From positions 1 to 64,000 of the forward strand of contig JAFWZH010000250.1 in NCBI GenBank assembly GCA_017522515.1: DNA of 64,000 bases, read 5' to 3'. This document shows, one piece after another, positions 20,501 to 27,322 of the stretch; the first letter of the stretch is position 1, and every line of letters begins with the position of its first letter. Below the pieces are notes generated by a model. The model did not search any database. It saw only the letters and a list, made by a program, of their open reading frames with translations, and was not told the DNA's origin. The translations under genes and the position numbers were made by a program. The DNA is from Clostridia bacterium (GTDB lineage Bacteria; Bacillota_A; Clostridia; UBA1212; UBA1255).

Positions 20501-21384
20501 TCGCCTATATCTGTACATAAAATCGCATACAGTGAATTGGCTAACACAATATCATGAGCTTCAATACTCTCTATGCAAGGTATTTTATCAAGAAGGAATA
20601 CTTGTGAAAAAGGAGCAGCCTCAGGTGTCCAGAAGCTTTCATCCGAAGCATCAAAAAGCACACCTACGTTAGTATCATCAGGATGACCAATGCGAAGCTT
20701 AATAGGTGCTTTTTTCTGTGCTGTACGTCCGGCATTATAATTTCTCGCAACAAGATTAATAGCATTAAGCTCTCTTAGGATAGCATATGCATTTGCAAAA
20801 ATTTTGATTTTATTTTCCGGTGTTTGCTTGTTTTCGTAAATCTCCGGTAATGCAATCATTGCGTTAACAATAGGATCTTTTCTCAATTTTTTTCTCAAAT
20901 AACGTTTAGCAAACAGTGCAATCGGTATAAACGAACCCGAACCTGTTCCACCAGCTACGGAAGATATAACATATATCTCACAACCTGCTCCCGGGTTTGC
21001 AACCATACGCTCAAGTGCACCTAAAAATTTTGCCTTTGTCAAAGGCTTATTCATTAAGTTAAGAAAAGCAAGATACGATTTTTTACGCCACTGCGACGCA
21101 CCACGAAGCAATTCCTGAGCACGAACAGCCTTGTCATCACATGGGAACCACTCACGCAGGCGGGCTCTCCCCAATCTATCACAAACCGTACCAACACTTG
21201 CAGTGTCAGTCATTACAACAGGTGTTGCTTCTTTAATCTCATTAATATCACCTGCATCAGTATCAAAAACAAGTGCGGTAATGTGATTATCATTTTGTTT
21301 GCCAAGCTCACGATATTTCTTAAAGAAAATATCAACAGCTCTACTTCCAGTACCGCCAACACCGATTAAAAGAATGTTTTTCAT
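17584..21384 (-). CDS. Large tubulin/FtsZ-like GTPase
   Basis: This 1266-residue protein begins with a Rossmann glycine loop, GVGGTGSR at residues 8-15, and carries the full tubulin signature GGTGSG at 145-150 after strand IYVISSV, so GTP binding is likely. This is the layout of Tubulin_2-type proteins. It is far longer than FtsZ (about 350-400 residues); residues from about 350 on are charged and helical with no recognised domain. An AAGGAG ribosome site lies ahead of the ATG. The gene starts 24 bp after the vWA gene. Makarova and Koonin (2010) described FtsZ-tubulin relatives genomically linked to vWA proteins and proposed membrane remodelling, which this pairing recalls. The other partners here differ from that description, as far as I know. 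Confidence 0.87.
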   Translation of the reverse strand: MKNILLIGVGGTGSRAVDIFFKKYRELGKQNDNHITALVFDTDAGDINEIKEATPVVMTDTASVGTVCDRLGRARLREWFPCDDKAVRAQELLRGASQWRKKSYLAFLNLMNKPLTKAKFLGALERMVANPGAGCEIYVISSVAGGTGSGSFIPIALFAKRYLRKKLRKDPIVNAMIALPEIYENKQTPENKIKIFANAYAILRELNAINLVARNYNAGRTAQKKAPIKLRIGHPDDTNVGVLFDASDESFWTPEAAPFSQVFLLDKIPCIESIEAHDIVLANSLYAILCTDIGEAFDSEFSNHELLRSQNNGSNAIYAGISTSQIRFPVDSVLNYIAHKKTLDACDGEWLILHKAIENKIKEKEKAAKEQRCRLRLKEGEYAQIALEELASLEDKGGNNEFLEIIDRCATEHDPETGKPIYTETAVDKYFEKIVENISKKITDLQGTEDELVSTFNLKKGAKCQPNAMTGKYNTAYEQLLAYFIKCIQDIKGSATSLADSILTLDAKKQDYAESDWSIVKNILSKPGENGGYLHPVAAFVQLCRLRVLINNKIQEMGGYTAWPEITERFVERIQPALCNISTDNVDNDDTNGKKSDIKYNRSKSYYDRLGESRFNSFASSETRNAYIKSKTNVVADIMVLKGDALSILKKINWAAQNQLVAKVLLLVAEQLDILISKYRSFFIRFDKEKEELRESTKSSERIDVGIVDSVINVYSSVEEKREILAQVMSDGGPSTEAEVRTVDNIIGVGVFESAYKSAIAAYSNTKNWNDNDSGAYKSLFDNMVNVYKKFIGKSEEFLKIASKNVVELMFESYNKDNIEAKFTEDFAMAQKLATPSLMVNENGDLTDLVRPSTIIVYMLSYETARYIKKHADDFNLHLPADQTNEKNVISACTEEFIQRYSGNSGARIAIVNSIPDQVIYCTGEIMDVSPLRISKFDEMGEDNIYYRHYATALYNLKKYDSDMWNPHLGNGFHKRGFLPYMNELKEKDCDVQVVKALLYALSQNLITYSRSVRENDKYYFEFENNRIRTKNGGYINWKNLAQLIVWLRDEDDKVLVWSKEFDDVIAEECKKLHVVTSDTGTQIGQLETSITKSSFIQYLTSNALYEDPAFGDKKGPTIFEFANQVKCSEELGCDCDDAERIVIVADSIFKLICGAHADMKNNPDRFILVYNQQLDKIYEALASARFIIDAKRDCRDQYSAFLAWLHQSHAFDAISNDADDNEVAIININARYNIASNQKITNILDKIAGTKVEEAASSEDDSDDV

Positions 21385-21408
21385 TTTAATTACTCCTTCT
21401 CATATGAA

Positions 21409-24400
21409 TTAATTTTTAAATTTTTCCACAAAGTGTACTATTTTGCCGTCAAACTTGTTACCTGATTTTGTCTTTCCACAACAAGTGCAGAAAGGAATCG
21501 ACTCATCACCTGATGTTTTGAAATTTCCGTTACCACGATAAAAAGCTGATACATTCTTAGACATAATACGAGGCTTATTTATCTCATCGCCCTCATATTC
21601 AGCATCTCTAAAATTGCGTATGTAACTCCTATAATCATCAGCAGCTTGTCCACCTATGCCATCAGCAACATATTCCATATATTGAAAACTGCTTGTTGCA
21701 TCAAATACAAAACGTCTTCTTTCTTTGTCGTATCTAAACTCGCCAGTCAGCCATCCACTTGAGCTAAATACTTGATGGTCCAAAAGCGAAGGTAATCTTT
21801 CATTGCCTGAAGGAATGGGTAGACGTAAAAATCTCTTAATATGCCAAACAACTATTTCTTTATTTGTAATATTAACCGTTTCTGGAATAACCGAAAAATT
21901 AGTAGCATTTAAGCTTATATAAAGAAATGTTCCGCTTGGGAGTAGCTTGCATGTAAAAAAGCCTATAATATAACAAGTAATATGTACTATGACATATACA
22001 ATTGCAATAAACAAAGCTATTCTCCAAAGATATTCCCACCAAGGACTACTATTAAAAATAAAACTATCAGTTCCACTGCATGAATTGAATTCAAGTGTCA
22101 CGCCAACATTTTCGTCAATCTGCGCAACAAACATTGACGTAAAGAATGCTGGTATCCACGGTTGATCATTTACAACAGAAACGGTTAATACTCCATATCC
22201 GTCTTTTTCTTCAACAATACACTTTTTATTGCAAGGCAAAAACCATTCAACAAAACCACTAAAAGTACCTGTATCTCTTATAACTAGTTTATCTTCATCA
22301 TAAAGAGCCTTCATTTCTGCCATACTAAGTGGTGTTCCATCTCTTAAAATTTTGAAATGTAACTTAGCATTATTTTCTTCTAGTTTAAATCTATCAATCT
22401 TTTTATTTTCTGAAGGAACAGGTTCTACAGTGTAGACAGACGGAGTCAATGTAAAACTACCGCTTGCAGTGCTTGTTAATTCAGGCACATCAGGAAAATT
22501 AACTGTTAATGATATTGTCTTTTCTCCTACATCAAGAATTCCTTTACCTGTATCAGAAAGCTTTGGCTTATATACAAGAGTGTTACCGTCTATATTAGCA
22601 AATGACGAAATATTAACACCATCAAAATCAAGTGCGACATTCAACATACTATTTTCAAAAGAAAAAGGTTTACCATCAGCAAAAAGTTCAAACTTCAATT
22701 CATCACTTTTTCCATCCGCAAGCTCAGATTCACTTATACTGAATCCCCCACCAGAAACAAGCTGCACTGCAATATTTTTCGGATAATATGCTACTGTATG
22801 CTCGTGTGTCCTCGAAAGCTTTGCAGAAGATTCTATCATAAATGACTCGGTATACTCACCAAACTTGTCCGGTTCCAAGGATGCTGTTGTCTGTATTTTA
22901 CCATCGCTTCCCAAAGTACTCTTAATAGGCACTTCATTACCATCAGGGTCTTTCAACGACACTGCCCATGTATAGTCCTCAAGCTGGTTTGAAGTTAATG
23001 GTTTATTTGCTACATATATCGTATAAATCGACTTTGTAGTTTTTGTCATTGAGTCTACCTTATCTGTGAACTCAACCTCAATACGATAATGGTTTGGATC
23101 CTCCTCAACACAACAAGTAAATGAGTCATACATAGCATATTTGCCCTTCATAAGGCTTACTTTTACGCTAATTTCATTTGTTCCAAGTACAAGAGGGAAA
23201 TCCTCGCCACATTTAAAACTTTCACCGGCATATGTAACCTTCGTTTCAACATCGCCAAATATTGATTTAACATCAACAGGTGAACCATTAGCATTGTCAA
23301 ACACTCTATATCCAACTCTAATTTTATCTCCTGCAGAGAGCTTGCTGTTTATATATTGAGCATCAATCTCCCTGTATGTGCCATTATCACAATGTTCAAG
23401 ATATGCATCTATTGAAATAGCCGGTTTAGCAAGTAACGAAATATTCTTTACTTCAGAGGTAAACTCAATTTCGAGGTTGCCCTTTGATAAACAAGGCTTA
23501 CCGCTAATAACACCTGTAAAACCTTTTTGTATAGGTAGTTTTGTTGTTGGAGAAATAATGCATGGATTTGTAATATCTAGGTTGTTTCCGTCAAGAGTCA
23601 CTTTGCTTATTTGGGCATCACAATCCTGTGCAATAACGGAAAGGCTACTCATTGAATACCCATATTTAGAAAGATCAATTGTCACTTTATTACCTACTAC
23701 AGCAAACTCGTTATTGGGAATTGTATACCTACCTGACAATGAGTTTGCTACTTCCTGCATTGTTTGAATTATTCCCGGGACATCCGAAGCTACATATGAC
23801 GAAAGAAGCATTTCGTTTAAAAGTGGTGATGTTGCCAAGTCAACAGCGCCACCAAATCCAAGATAAAGGGTATGTAATGAAGGATAATCCTTTAGATATG
23901 CCCTTATTCTATCCTCAAGATAAGAAACCTCCACCCTGTCTTCAAAAGCACCATCGGTCAGAATTACAAGATAATAGTTCGAATTACTCTCCTCTAGCAA
24001 CAACTTCTCCCTTGTCTGCAATCCTTTTTTCTCTAAGACTTGACGTGCCTTACCTATGGATTCACTTGGAGTATTACCAGTAGGAGTTTTAGCAAGAAAT
24101 GAGCCTTCCAAGACACGTCTAACCTCTGCGTTTCGATCAGCTTTAGAAAGATCTACCTCTGCGTAATTCCCACTATTCATTGGCACTATAGTAAGAGAAT
24201 CTTCCGTGTCAAGCAAAGACATAAGCATCTGAATAGAATACAACGCATAATCTCTTCTATCGTTATGCGTCATACTTCCCGAATCATCATACAAAACCAC
24301 AACGTGTTTTTGTATGAAATTCGCCTCGGTATCAAATGTCGATTCTGCTAAAACACCAAAAGAAAATATAGAAACTACAATAATTACAACAAAAATAGCT

Positions 24401-24423
24401 ACAACCGACCTTTTAAAAAACAT
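21409..24423 (-). CDS. Secreted, membrane-anchored von Willebrand factor A protein
   Basis: This is a 1004-residue protein. A signal peptide (hydrophobic 8-25, likely cleavage after VLA at 26) precedes a vWA domain at about 38-215 with an intact metal site: DDSGS at 46-50, Thr in TPTGNT at 113-118 and Asp157 in LTDGAF. Several beta-rich, Ig-like segments follow to about 790. One membrane span lies near 796-822, then a cytosolic tail of about 180 residues with a cysteine cluster CTCC near 978-983. So the metal-dependent adhesion domain faces outside while the tail can contact the cytosolic tubulin-like proteins. It is the first gene of the operon, behind a consensus promoter. The start has a GAGGG ribosome site. 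It could be a surface sensor or adhesin; the ligand is unknown. Confidence 0.88.
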   Translation of the reverse strand: MFFKRSVVAIFVVIIVVSIFSFGVLAESTFDTEANFIQKHVVVLYDDSGSMTHNDRRDYALYSIQMLMSLLDTEDSLTIVPMNSGNYAEVDLSKADRNAEVRRVLEGSFLAKTPTGNTPSESIGKARQVLEKKGLQTREKLLLEESNSNYYLVILTDGAFEDRVEVSYLEDRIRAYLKDYPSLHTLYLGFGGAVDLATSPLLNEMLLSSYVASDVPGIIQTMQEVANSLSGRYTIPNNEFAVVGNKVTIDLSKYGYSMSSLSVIAQDCDAQISKVTLDGNNLDITNPCIISPTTKLPIQKGFTGVISGKPCLSKGNLEIEFTSEVKNISLLAKPAISIDAYLEHCDNGTYREIDAQYINSKLSAGDKIRVGYRVFDNANGSPVDVKSIFGDVETKVTYAGESFKCGEDFPLVLGTNEISVKVSLMKGKYAMYDSFTCCVEEDPNHYRIEVEFTDKVDSMTKTTKSIYTIYVANKPLTSNQLEDYTWAVSLKDPDGNEVPIKSTLGSDGKIQTTASLEPDKFGEYTESFMIESSAKLSRTHEHTVAYYPKNIAVQLVSGGGFSISESELADGKSDELKFELFADGKPFSFENSMLNVALDFDGVNISSFANIDGNTLVYKPKLSDTGKGILDVGEKTISLTVNFPDVPELTSTASGSFTLTPSVYTVEPVPSENKKIDRFKLEENNAKLHFKILRDGTPLSMAEMKALYDEDKLVIRDTGTFSGFVEWFLPCNKKCIVEEKDGYGVLTVSVVNDQPWIPAFFTSMFVAQIDENVGVTLEFNSCSGTDSFIFNSSPWWEYLWRIALFIAIVYVIVHITCYIIGFFTCKLLPSGTFLYISLNATNFSVIPETVNITNKEIVVWHIKRFLRLPIPSGNERLPSLLDHQVFSSSGWLTGEFRYDKERRRFVFDATSSFQYMEYVADGIGGQAADDYRSYIRNFRDAEYEGDEINKPRIMSKNVSAFYRGNGNFKTSGDESIPFCTCCGKTKSGNKFDGKIVHFVEKFKN

Positions 24424-24476
24424 AATAAGCCCTCATCCCCTCACAAAAATACAATACCATTCTCACAATTTTCGTC

Positions 24477-24505
24477 ATTGTATACCATTTTTTGACATTT
24501 GTCAA
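24477..24505 (-). promoter_or_regulatory. Consensus sigma-A promoter of the nine-gene operon, with palindrome on the -35
   Basis: On the minus strand TTGACA (24500-24505), a 17-bp spacer and TACAAT (24477-24482) precede the vWA start by about 54 bp. The -35 box is one arm of a palindrome with six-base arms, TTGACA and TGTCAA, spanning 24492-24505, a plausible repressor operator. No regulator gene lies next to it. Confidence 0.85.
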
Positions 24506-24722
24506 CCAAACAGCAACTTGATATTCACATGCAAAAACAGTCTAATTCGCCTTTTTTTCGCACAGTATGTAATTACTTTGCCGTAAATAATATTCTTTCT
24601 GCATACTCTTCAAGGCTTACCGACTCCATCGTTATTGTCCTTTTCGAAACAGAACCCAAACGATCATATGCATCTCTCTAAAAAACGCAAAAAAGTATAA
24701 AGTATTTTAGTGAAGTTTTTTA

Positions 24723-24731
24723 TGTTATAAT
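24723..24731 (+). promoter_or_regulatory. Extended -10 promoter of the PNPOx-like gene
   Basis: TGTTATAAT is a perfect extended -10 element 35 bp before the start codon. The -35 region is weak, as is common when the TG extension is present. Confidence 0.65.
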
Positions 24732-24766
24732 TGTAACTGTTATTTGAAAGGAGAATAAGTAAGGAT

Positions 24767-25243
24767 ATGTTTAGAGATTTAACGCGAAAGAATAAACAGC
24801 TTTCATCGGAGGAATGTGTAGAGATTCTAACTAATGAAACTCGCGGCGTGCTTAGTGTAAACGGAGATGGCGGTTACCCTTACGGCATGCCTATGAATCA
24901 TTTTTATGACGATAAAAGCGGGAAAATATATTTTCATTGCGGCAGAAGCGGTCACAGAAATGATTCGCTTGTTAAAGATAGTAAAGTTTCCTTCTGCGTA
25001 TACGACAAGGGGTATTGCAAAGAGGGCGAATGGGCTCTTAATGTAAAAAGTGTAATTGTTTTCGGTACGATAAAAATAATTAATGATATTGATGTGATAA
25101 AAGATATTGCCCATAAGCTCAGTCATAAGTTTACGCAGGACGAAGATTATATTAATAAAGAAATCAAAGCTTTTGCCCCTGTGACATTACTTTTGGAGCT
25201 GACGCCTGAACATATTTGCGGAAAGTTGGTTAACGAATCATAG
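24767..25243 (+). CDS. Pyridoxamine 5'-phosphate oxidase-like flavin-binding protein
   Basis: This 158-residue protein belongs to the NimA/PNPOx-like split-barrel family, which binds FMN or a related flavin and often reduces small substrates. The family pattern is clear: TRGVLSVNGDGGYPYGMPMNH near residues 26-44, YFHCGRSGHR near 64-73 with the conserved His/Gly/Arg, and a strand VIVFGTIK near 97-104. The length is normal for the family. The ribosome site AAAGGAG lies 13 bp before the ATG. It is monocistronic and divergent from the vWA operon, sharing the intergenic region. Members are sometimes annotated as nitroimidazole resistance proteins, but that activity should not be assumed. Confidence 0.85.
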   Translation: MFRDLTRKNKQLSSEECVEILTNETRGVLSVNGDGGYPYGMPMNHFYDDKSGKIYFHCGRSGHRNDSLVKDSKVSFCVYDKGYCKEGEWALNVKSVIVFGTIKIINDIDVIKDIAHKLSHKFTQDEDYINKEIKAFAPVTLLLELTPEHICGKLVNES

Positions 25244-25267
25244 ATGTAAACATTTTAAAAAAAGTGG

Positions 25268-25296
25268 TTGACAAGTGTTTCTTTATGTTGTATTAT
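25268..25296 (+). promoter_or_regulatory. Consensus promoter of tRNA-Glu
   Basis: TTGACA (25268-25273), 17-bp spacer, TATTAT (25291-25296). The tRNA begins 13 bp after the -10 box. Confidence 0.92.
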
Positions 25297-25308
25297 AGCG
25301 GAGCTTGA

Positions 25309-25383
25309 GGCTCATTGGTCAAGAGGCTAAGACGCCGCCCTCTCACGGCGGAAACAGGGGTTCGATTCCCCTATGAGTCACCA
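25309..25383 (+). tRNA. tRNA-Glu (anticodon CTC)
   Basis: The sequence folds as a cloverleaf. A 7-bp acceptor stem (GGCTCAT with ATGAGTC, one G-T pair) is followed by a D arm, an anticodon stem CCGCC/GGCGG with loop CTCTCAC giving anticodon CTC, and a T arm with GGTTCGATTCC. The CCA end is encoded at 25381-25383. It reads GAG codons. It stands alone with its own promoter and terminator. Confidence 0.95.
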
Positions 25384-25416
25384 AAACCGAACTAATCAGA
25401 TTAGTTCGGTTTTTTT
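25384..25416 (+). terminator. Intrinsic terminator of tRNA-Glu
   Basis: A 13-bp perfect stem (25384-25396 with 25400-25412) around a 3-base loop is followed by a T-run. The stem starts at the base after the encoded CCA. Confidence 0.93.
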
Positions 25417-25423
25417 ATTACTT

Positions 25424-25516
25424 TTATTTGCCTTTGTTATCGTCAGAAAGTTGCTTGTATATCTGATTAGAGTAAACACTCGCCGCCGCAACCAAAACGC
25501 CTTGTGTAACCGACAT
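25424..25516 (-). other. Possible 30-residue ORF or gene remnant
   Basis: The minus strand downstream of the first sigma gene encodes a 30-residue peptide from an ATG, with a hydrophobic start (VTQGVLVAAA) and a charged end (LSDDNKGK). Similar-looking sequence continues upstream in frame for about 17 codons without an ATG or clear ribosome site. It could be the tail of a decayed small membrane protein. I do not recognise it. Confidence 0.3.
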
Positions 25517-25562
25517 AAATATCGCAATCAAAACTTCTTTAAAACCGGATATGTCAAAAGAA

Positions 25563-27185
25563 TCAATTTATAAAAAGAGCCATTCCAAGCGAAGATTTAC
25601 TGGGATCATCGGGCAATTTTAAATAACCTTCTTCAACCAGATCATGAATGGCCATCATACGCATTGCATATAATTCCATACCAATATAAAATTCCATATT
25701 TTTATGCAATACCTGATGAGTGTATTTTTTTAATATAGTCTCCACCTTTTTATACAGATCCGTCACATTTTGAGCAAGCCACTGTAGGTCATCCGGTAAA
25801 ATAGACGGAGGTTCTCCCTCCTTTCCGCGTACTACGACAATATCAGGAATTAAATATCCGTCTTCGGACAAATGAGCATACCTGCCATTTATCGATTCCC
25901 AAACTCTTTTTTCATTATCGCTTAATGAAGATATTTTTTTGTTTTCTTTTATACAGCTGCACATTAATTCGACTTCTTGGCTGTTTGGCTCTCCGCATTG
26001 CTCCCACATAGAATAATCTCCGCATTTATATACATTAAAAGCACCACTATCAGTGATATAACCATTACATCCCATTATGGTTATTTCCGGAAGTTCCACC
26101 GTTTCATAACCAACAAATCCCCAAGATTCTCCATTAGCCCTTTTAGGCAACTTACCGCCAAAGCCTCCGTATAATCCATTAGGATTCTGTTCTTGTTGCA
26201 CCATTTCTTTCAACACATCAATAGCGAACGGAACCAAAAACCAACGAATAGTGTTATCTTCTATATGAGGATATTCACAAAAAGCCGAACGATCTTCATT
26301 CAATCTGTTTTCTATAAGTTCACGTATCAAGCGGCTTCTTTCTTTTGATTCTTGACGCAGAGCGTTATAGATTTCCATACGACATTCTTTATCCAATATG
26401 AAGAAATTAGTTATATATTTATCTCCTTGCTTTTCAAGAAGCGTAGCTTGATGGAGTAGGTTCACTTCTTCCTCCATATACGGAAGTGCCACACCAAGTT
26501 CAATGGATAATTCTTCAAGTGTAGAAGGGTTATTGTTTGCTTGTAATAAAATATTATTTGGTATTTTTCTATTTACCGCTTTCCAAGGCAGACCTGTAGG
26601 TTGAGCTCCGTCTGCCGCATATGTTATATTTTCAGGGTTATAACTGCGTTTTCCAAATGTTCTTGCCATTTCCATACCTTCTTTCAAAATGTTTCTTGCG
26701 CGAAAAAGTCTCTGTTTTACCGCGCTTTCCGTAAGTGAAAGTGCTGATGCAATGTCACGAATACTTTTATTTTCTATATAATAAGTAACGACAATATTTC
26801 GGTAATCGCTCTTGATGAATGCCAACTCACGCCTGAGCAAAGCCATCTGCTCTGAATGTATTAATTCATCAGAAATGCTTTCGTTAGCGTCCTCAATTTC
26901 ATAATCATATACATCTGTATCGGTTACTGATTCATTTCGATTATGTTTTTCTTTTGCCCATACAGAATAACGATTACGCGCGATTTGCCATATCCATGCA
27001 GAAAAATTATTCGGTATTGTACCTTTGTTTAATGCCATAATAATTTGAAACGCAATATCCTGTGTCAAATCATCTGCGTCATTTGGGTTACCCGTCTTTT
27101 TCAAACAAAAGTAAAATATCTTTTCTGCATAGTTTTCGCTAAATTCGTTGATAAGCTTATCTTTTATCTCGTTCGATTCTTGCAT
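25563..27185 (-). CDS. ECF-type sigma factor with long C-terminal extension (paralogue 1)
   Basis: This is a 540-residue protein. Sigma-70 region 2 is at about 12-80 (DADDLTQDIAFQ, WIWQIARNRY) and region 4 at about 115-170, with the helix-turn-helix SIRDIASALSLTESAVKQRLFRAR read in two parts. Residues 205-260 look like a winged helix (STLEELSIELGVALPYMEEEV), and the last 280 residues are uncharacterised. Ordinary ECF factors are about 180 residues, so the extension is probably a sensory or self-inhibitory part replacing a separate anti-sigma factor. I place the start at 27185 because GAAAGGAG lies 7 bp ahead; an upstream ATG at 27218 has no such site. It has the same architecture as the next upstream gene. 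Regulation is discussed at the shared upstream motif. Confidence 0.85.
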   Translation of the reverse strand: MQESNEIKDKLINEFSENYAEKIFYFCLKKTGNPNDADDLTQDIAFQIIMALNKGTIPNNFSAWIWQIARNRYSVWAKEKHNRNESVTDTDVYDYEIEDANESISDELIHSEQMALLRRELAFIKSDYRNIVVTYYIENKSIRDIASALSLTESAVKQRLFRARNILKEGMEMARTFGKRSYNPENITYAADGAQPTGLPWKAVNRKIPNNILLQANNNPSTLEELSIELGVALPYMEEEVNLLHQATLLEKQGDKYITNFFILDKECRMEIYNALRQESKERSRLIRELIENRLNEDRSAFCEYPHIEDNTIRWFLVPFAIDVLKEMVQQEQNPNGLYGGFGGKLPKRANGESWGFVGYETVELPEITIMGCNGYITDSGAFNVYKCGDYSMWEQCGEPNSQEVELMCSCIKENKKISSLSDNEKRVWESINGRYAHLSEDGYLIPDIVVVRGKEGEPPSILPDDLQWLAQNVTDLYKKVETILKKYTHQVLHKNMEFYIGMELYAMRMMAIHDLVEEGYLKLPDDPSKSSLGMALFIN

Positions 27186-27203
27186 CTTTGCTCTCCTTTC
27201 ATA

Positions 27204-27232
27204 ATAATAGTGTGGCATTTTTCAATTTGGTT
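27204..27232 (-). promoter_or_regulatory. Candidate ECF-type promoter ahead of sigma paralogue 1
   Basis: On the minus strand AACC is followed after 18 bp by CTATTAT, close to the layout seen ahead of the second sigma gene. It overlaps the 5' end of the gene region and could mark self-activation. This is a two-example comparison only. Confidence 0.35.
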
Positions 27233-27264
27233 ACATTGATTTATAAAAATATACTAAATTTTCA

Positions 27265-27315
27265 AAAAAGTCTATAAAAATATTGCCGAGAGTTACCATG
27301 ACAGTTACCCTCGGC
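27265..27315 (-). terminator. Terminator after sigma paralogue 2
   Basis: A stem of 11 pairs with one mismatch (27285-27296 with 27304-27315) and a 7-base loop lies just past the stop codon at 27323, followed on the minus strand by AATATTTTTA and a later T-run. Confidence 0.7.
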
Positions 27316-27322
27316 GTCATTA

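Larger units (their letters stand above)
24424..24766. other. Divergent regulatory gap between the vWA operon and the PNPOx-like gene
   Basis: These 343 bases hold the operon promoter on the minus strand and an extended -10 promoter on the plus strand, described separately. Between them, 24573-24659 on the minus strand could encode a 28-residue peptide from a TTG start (ending in ERILFTAK). It has no good ribosome site and may be a gene remnant or chance. Confidence 0.5.

Noticed and set aside
14539..21384. Cell-division FtsZ
   Set aside because: Both proteins are about three times too long and sit outside a division gene cluster.
24573..24659. Small ORF as a real leader peptide of the nine-gene operon
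   Set aside because: It lies upstream of the mapped promoter and has no ribosome site.
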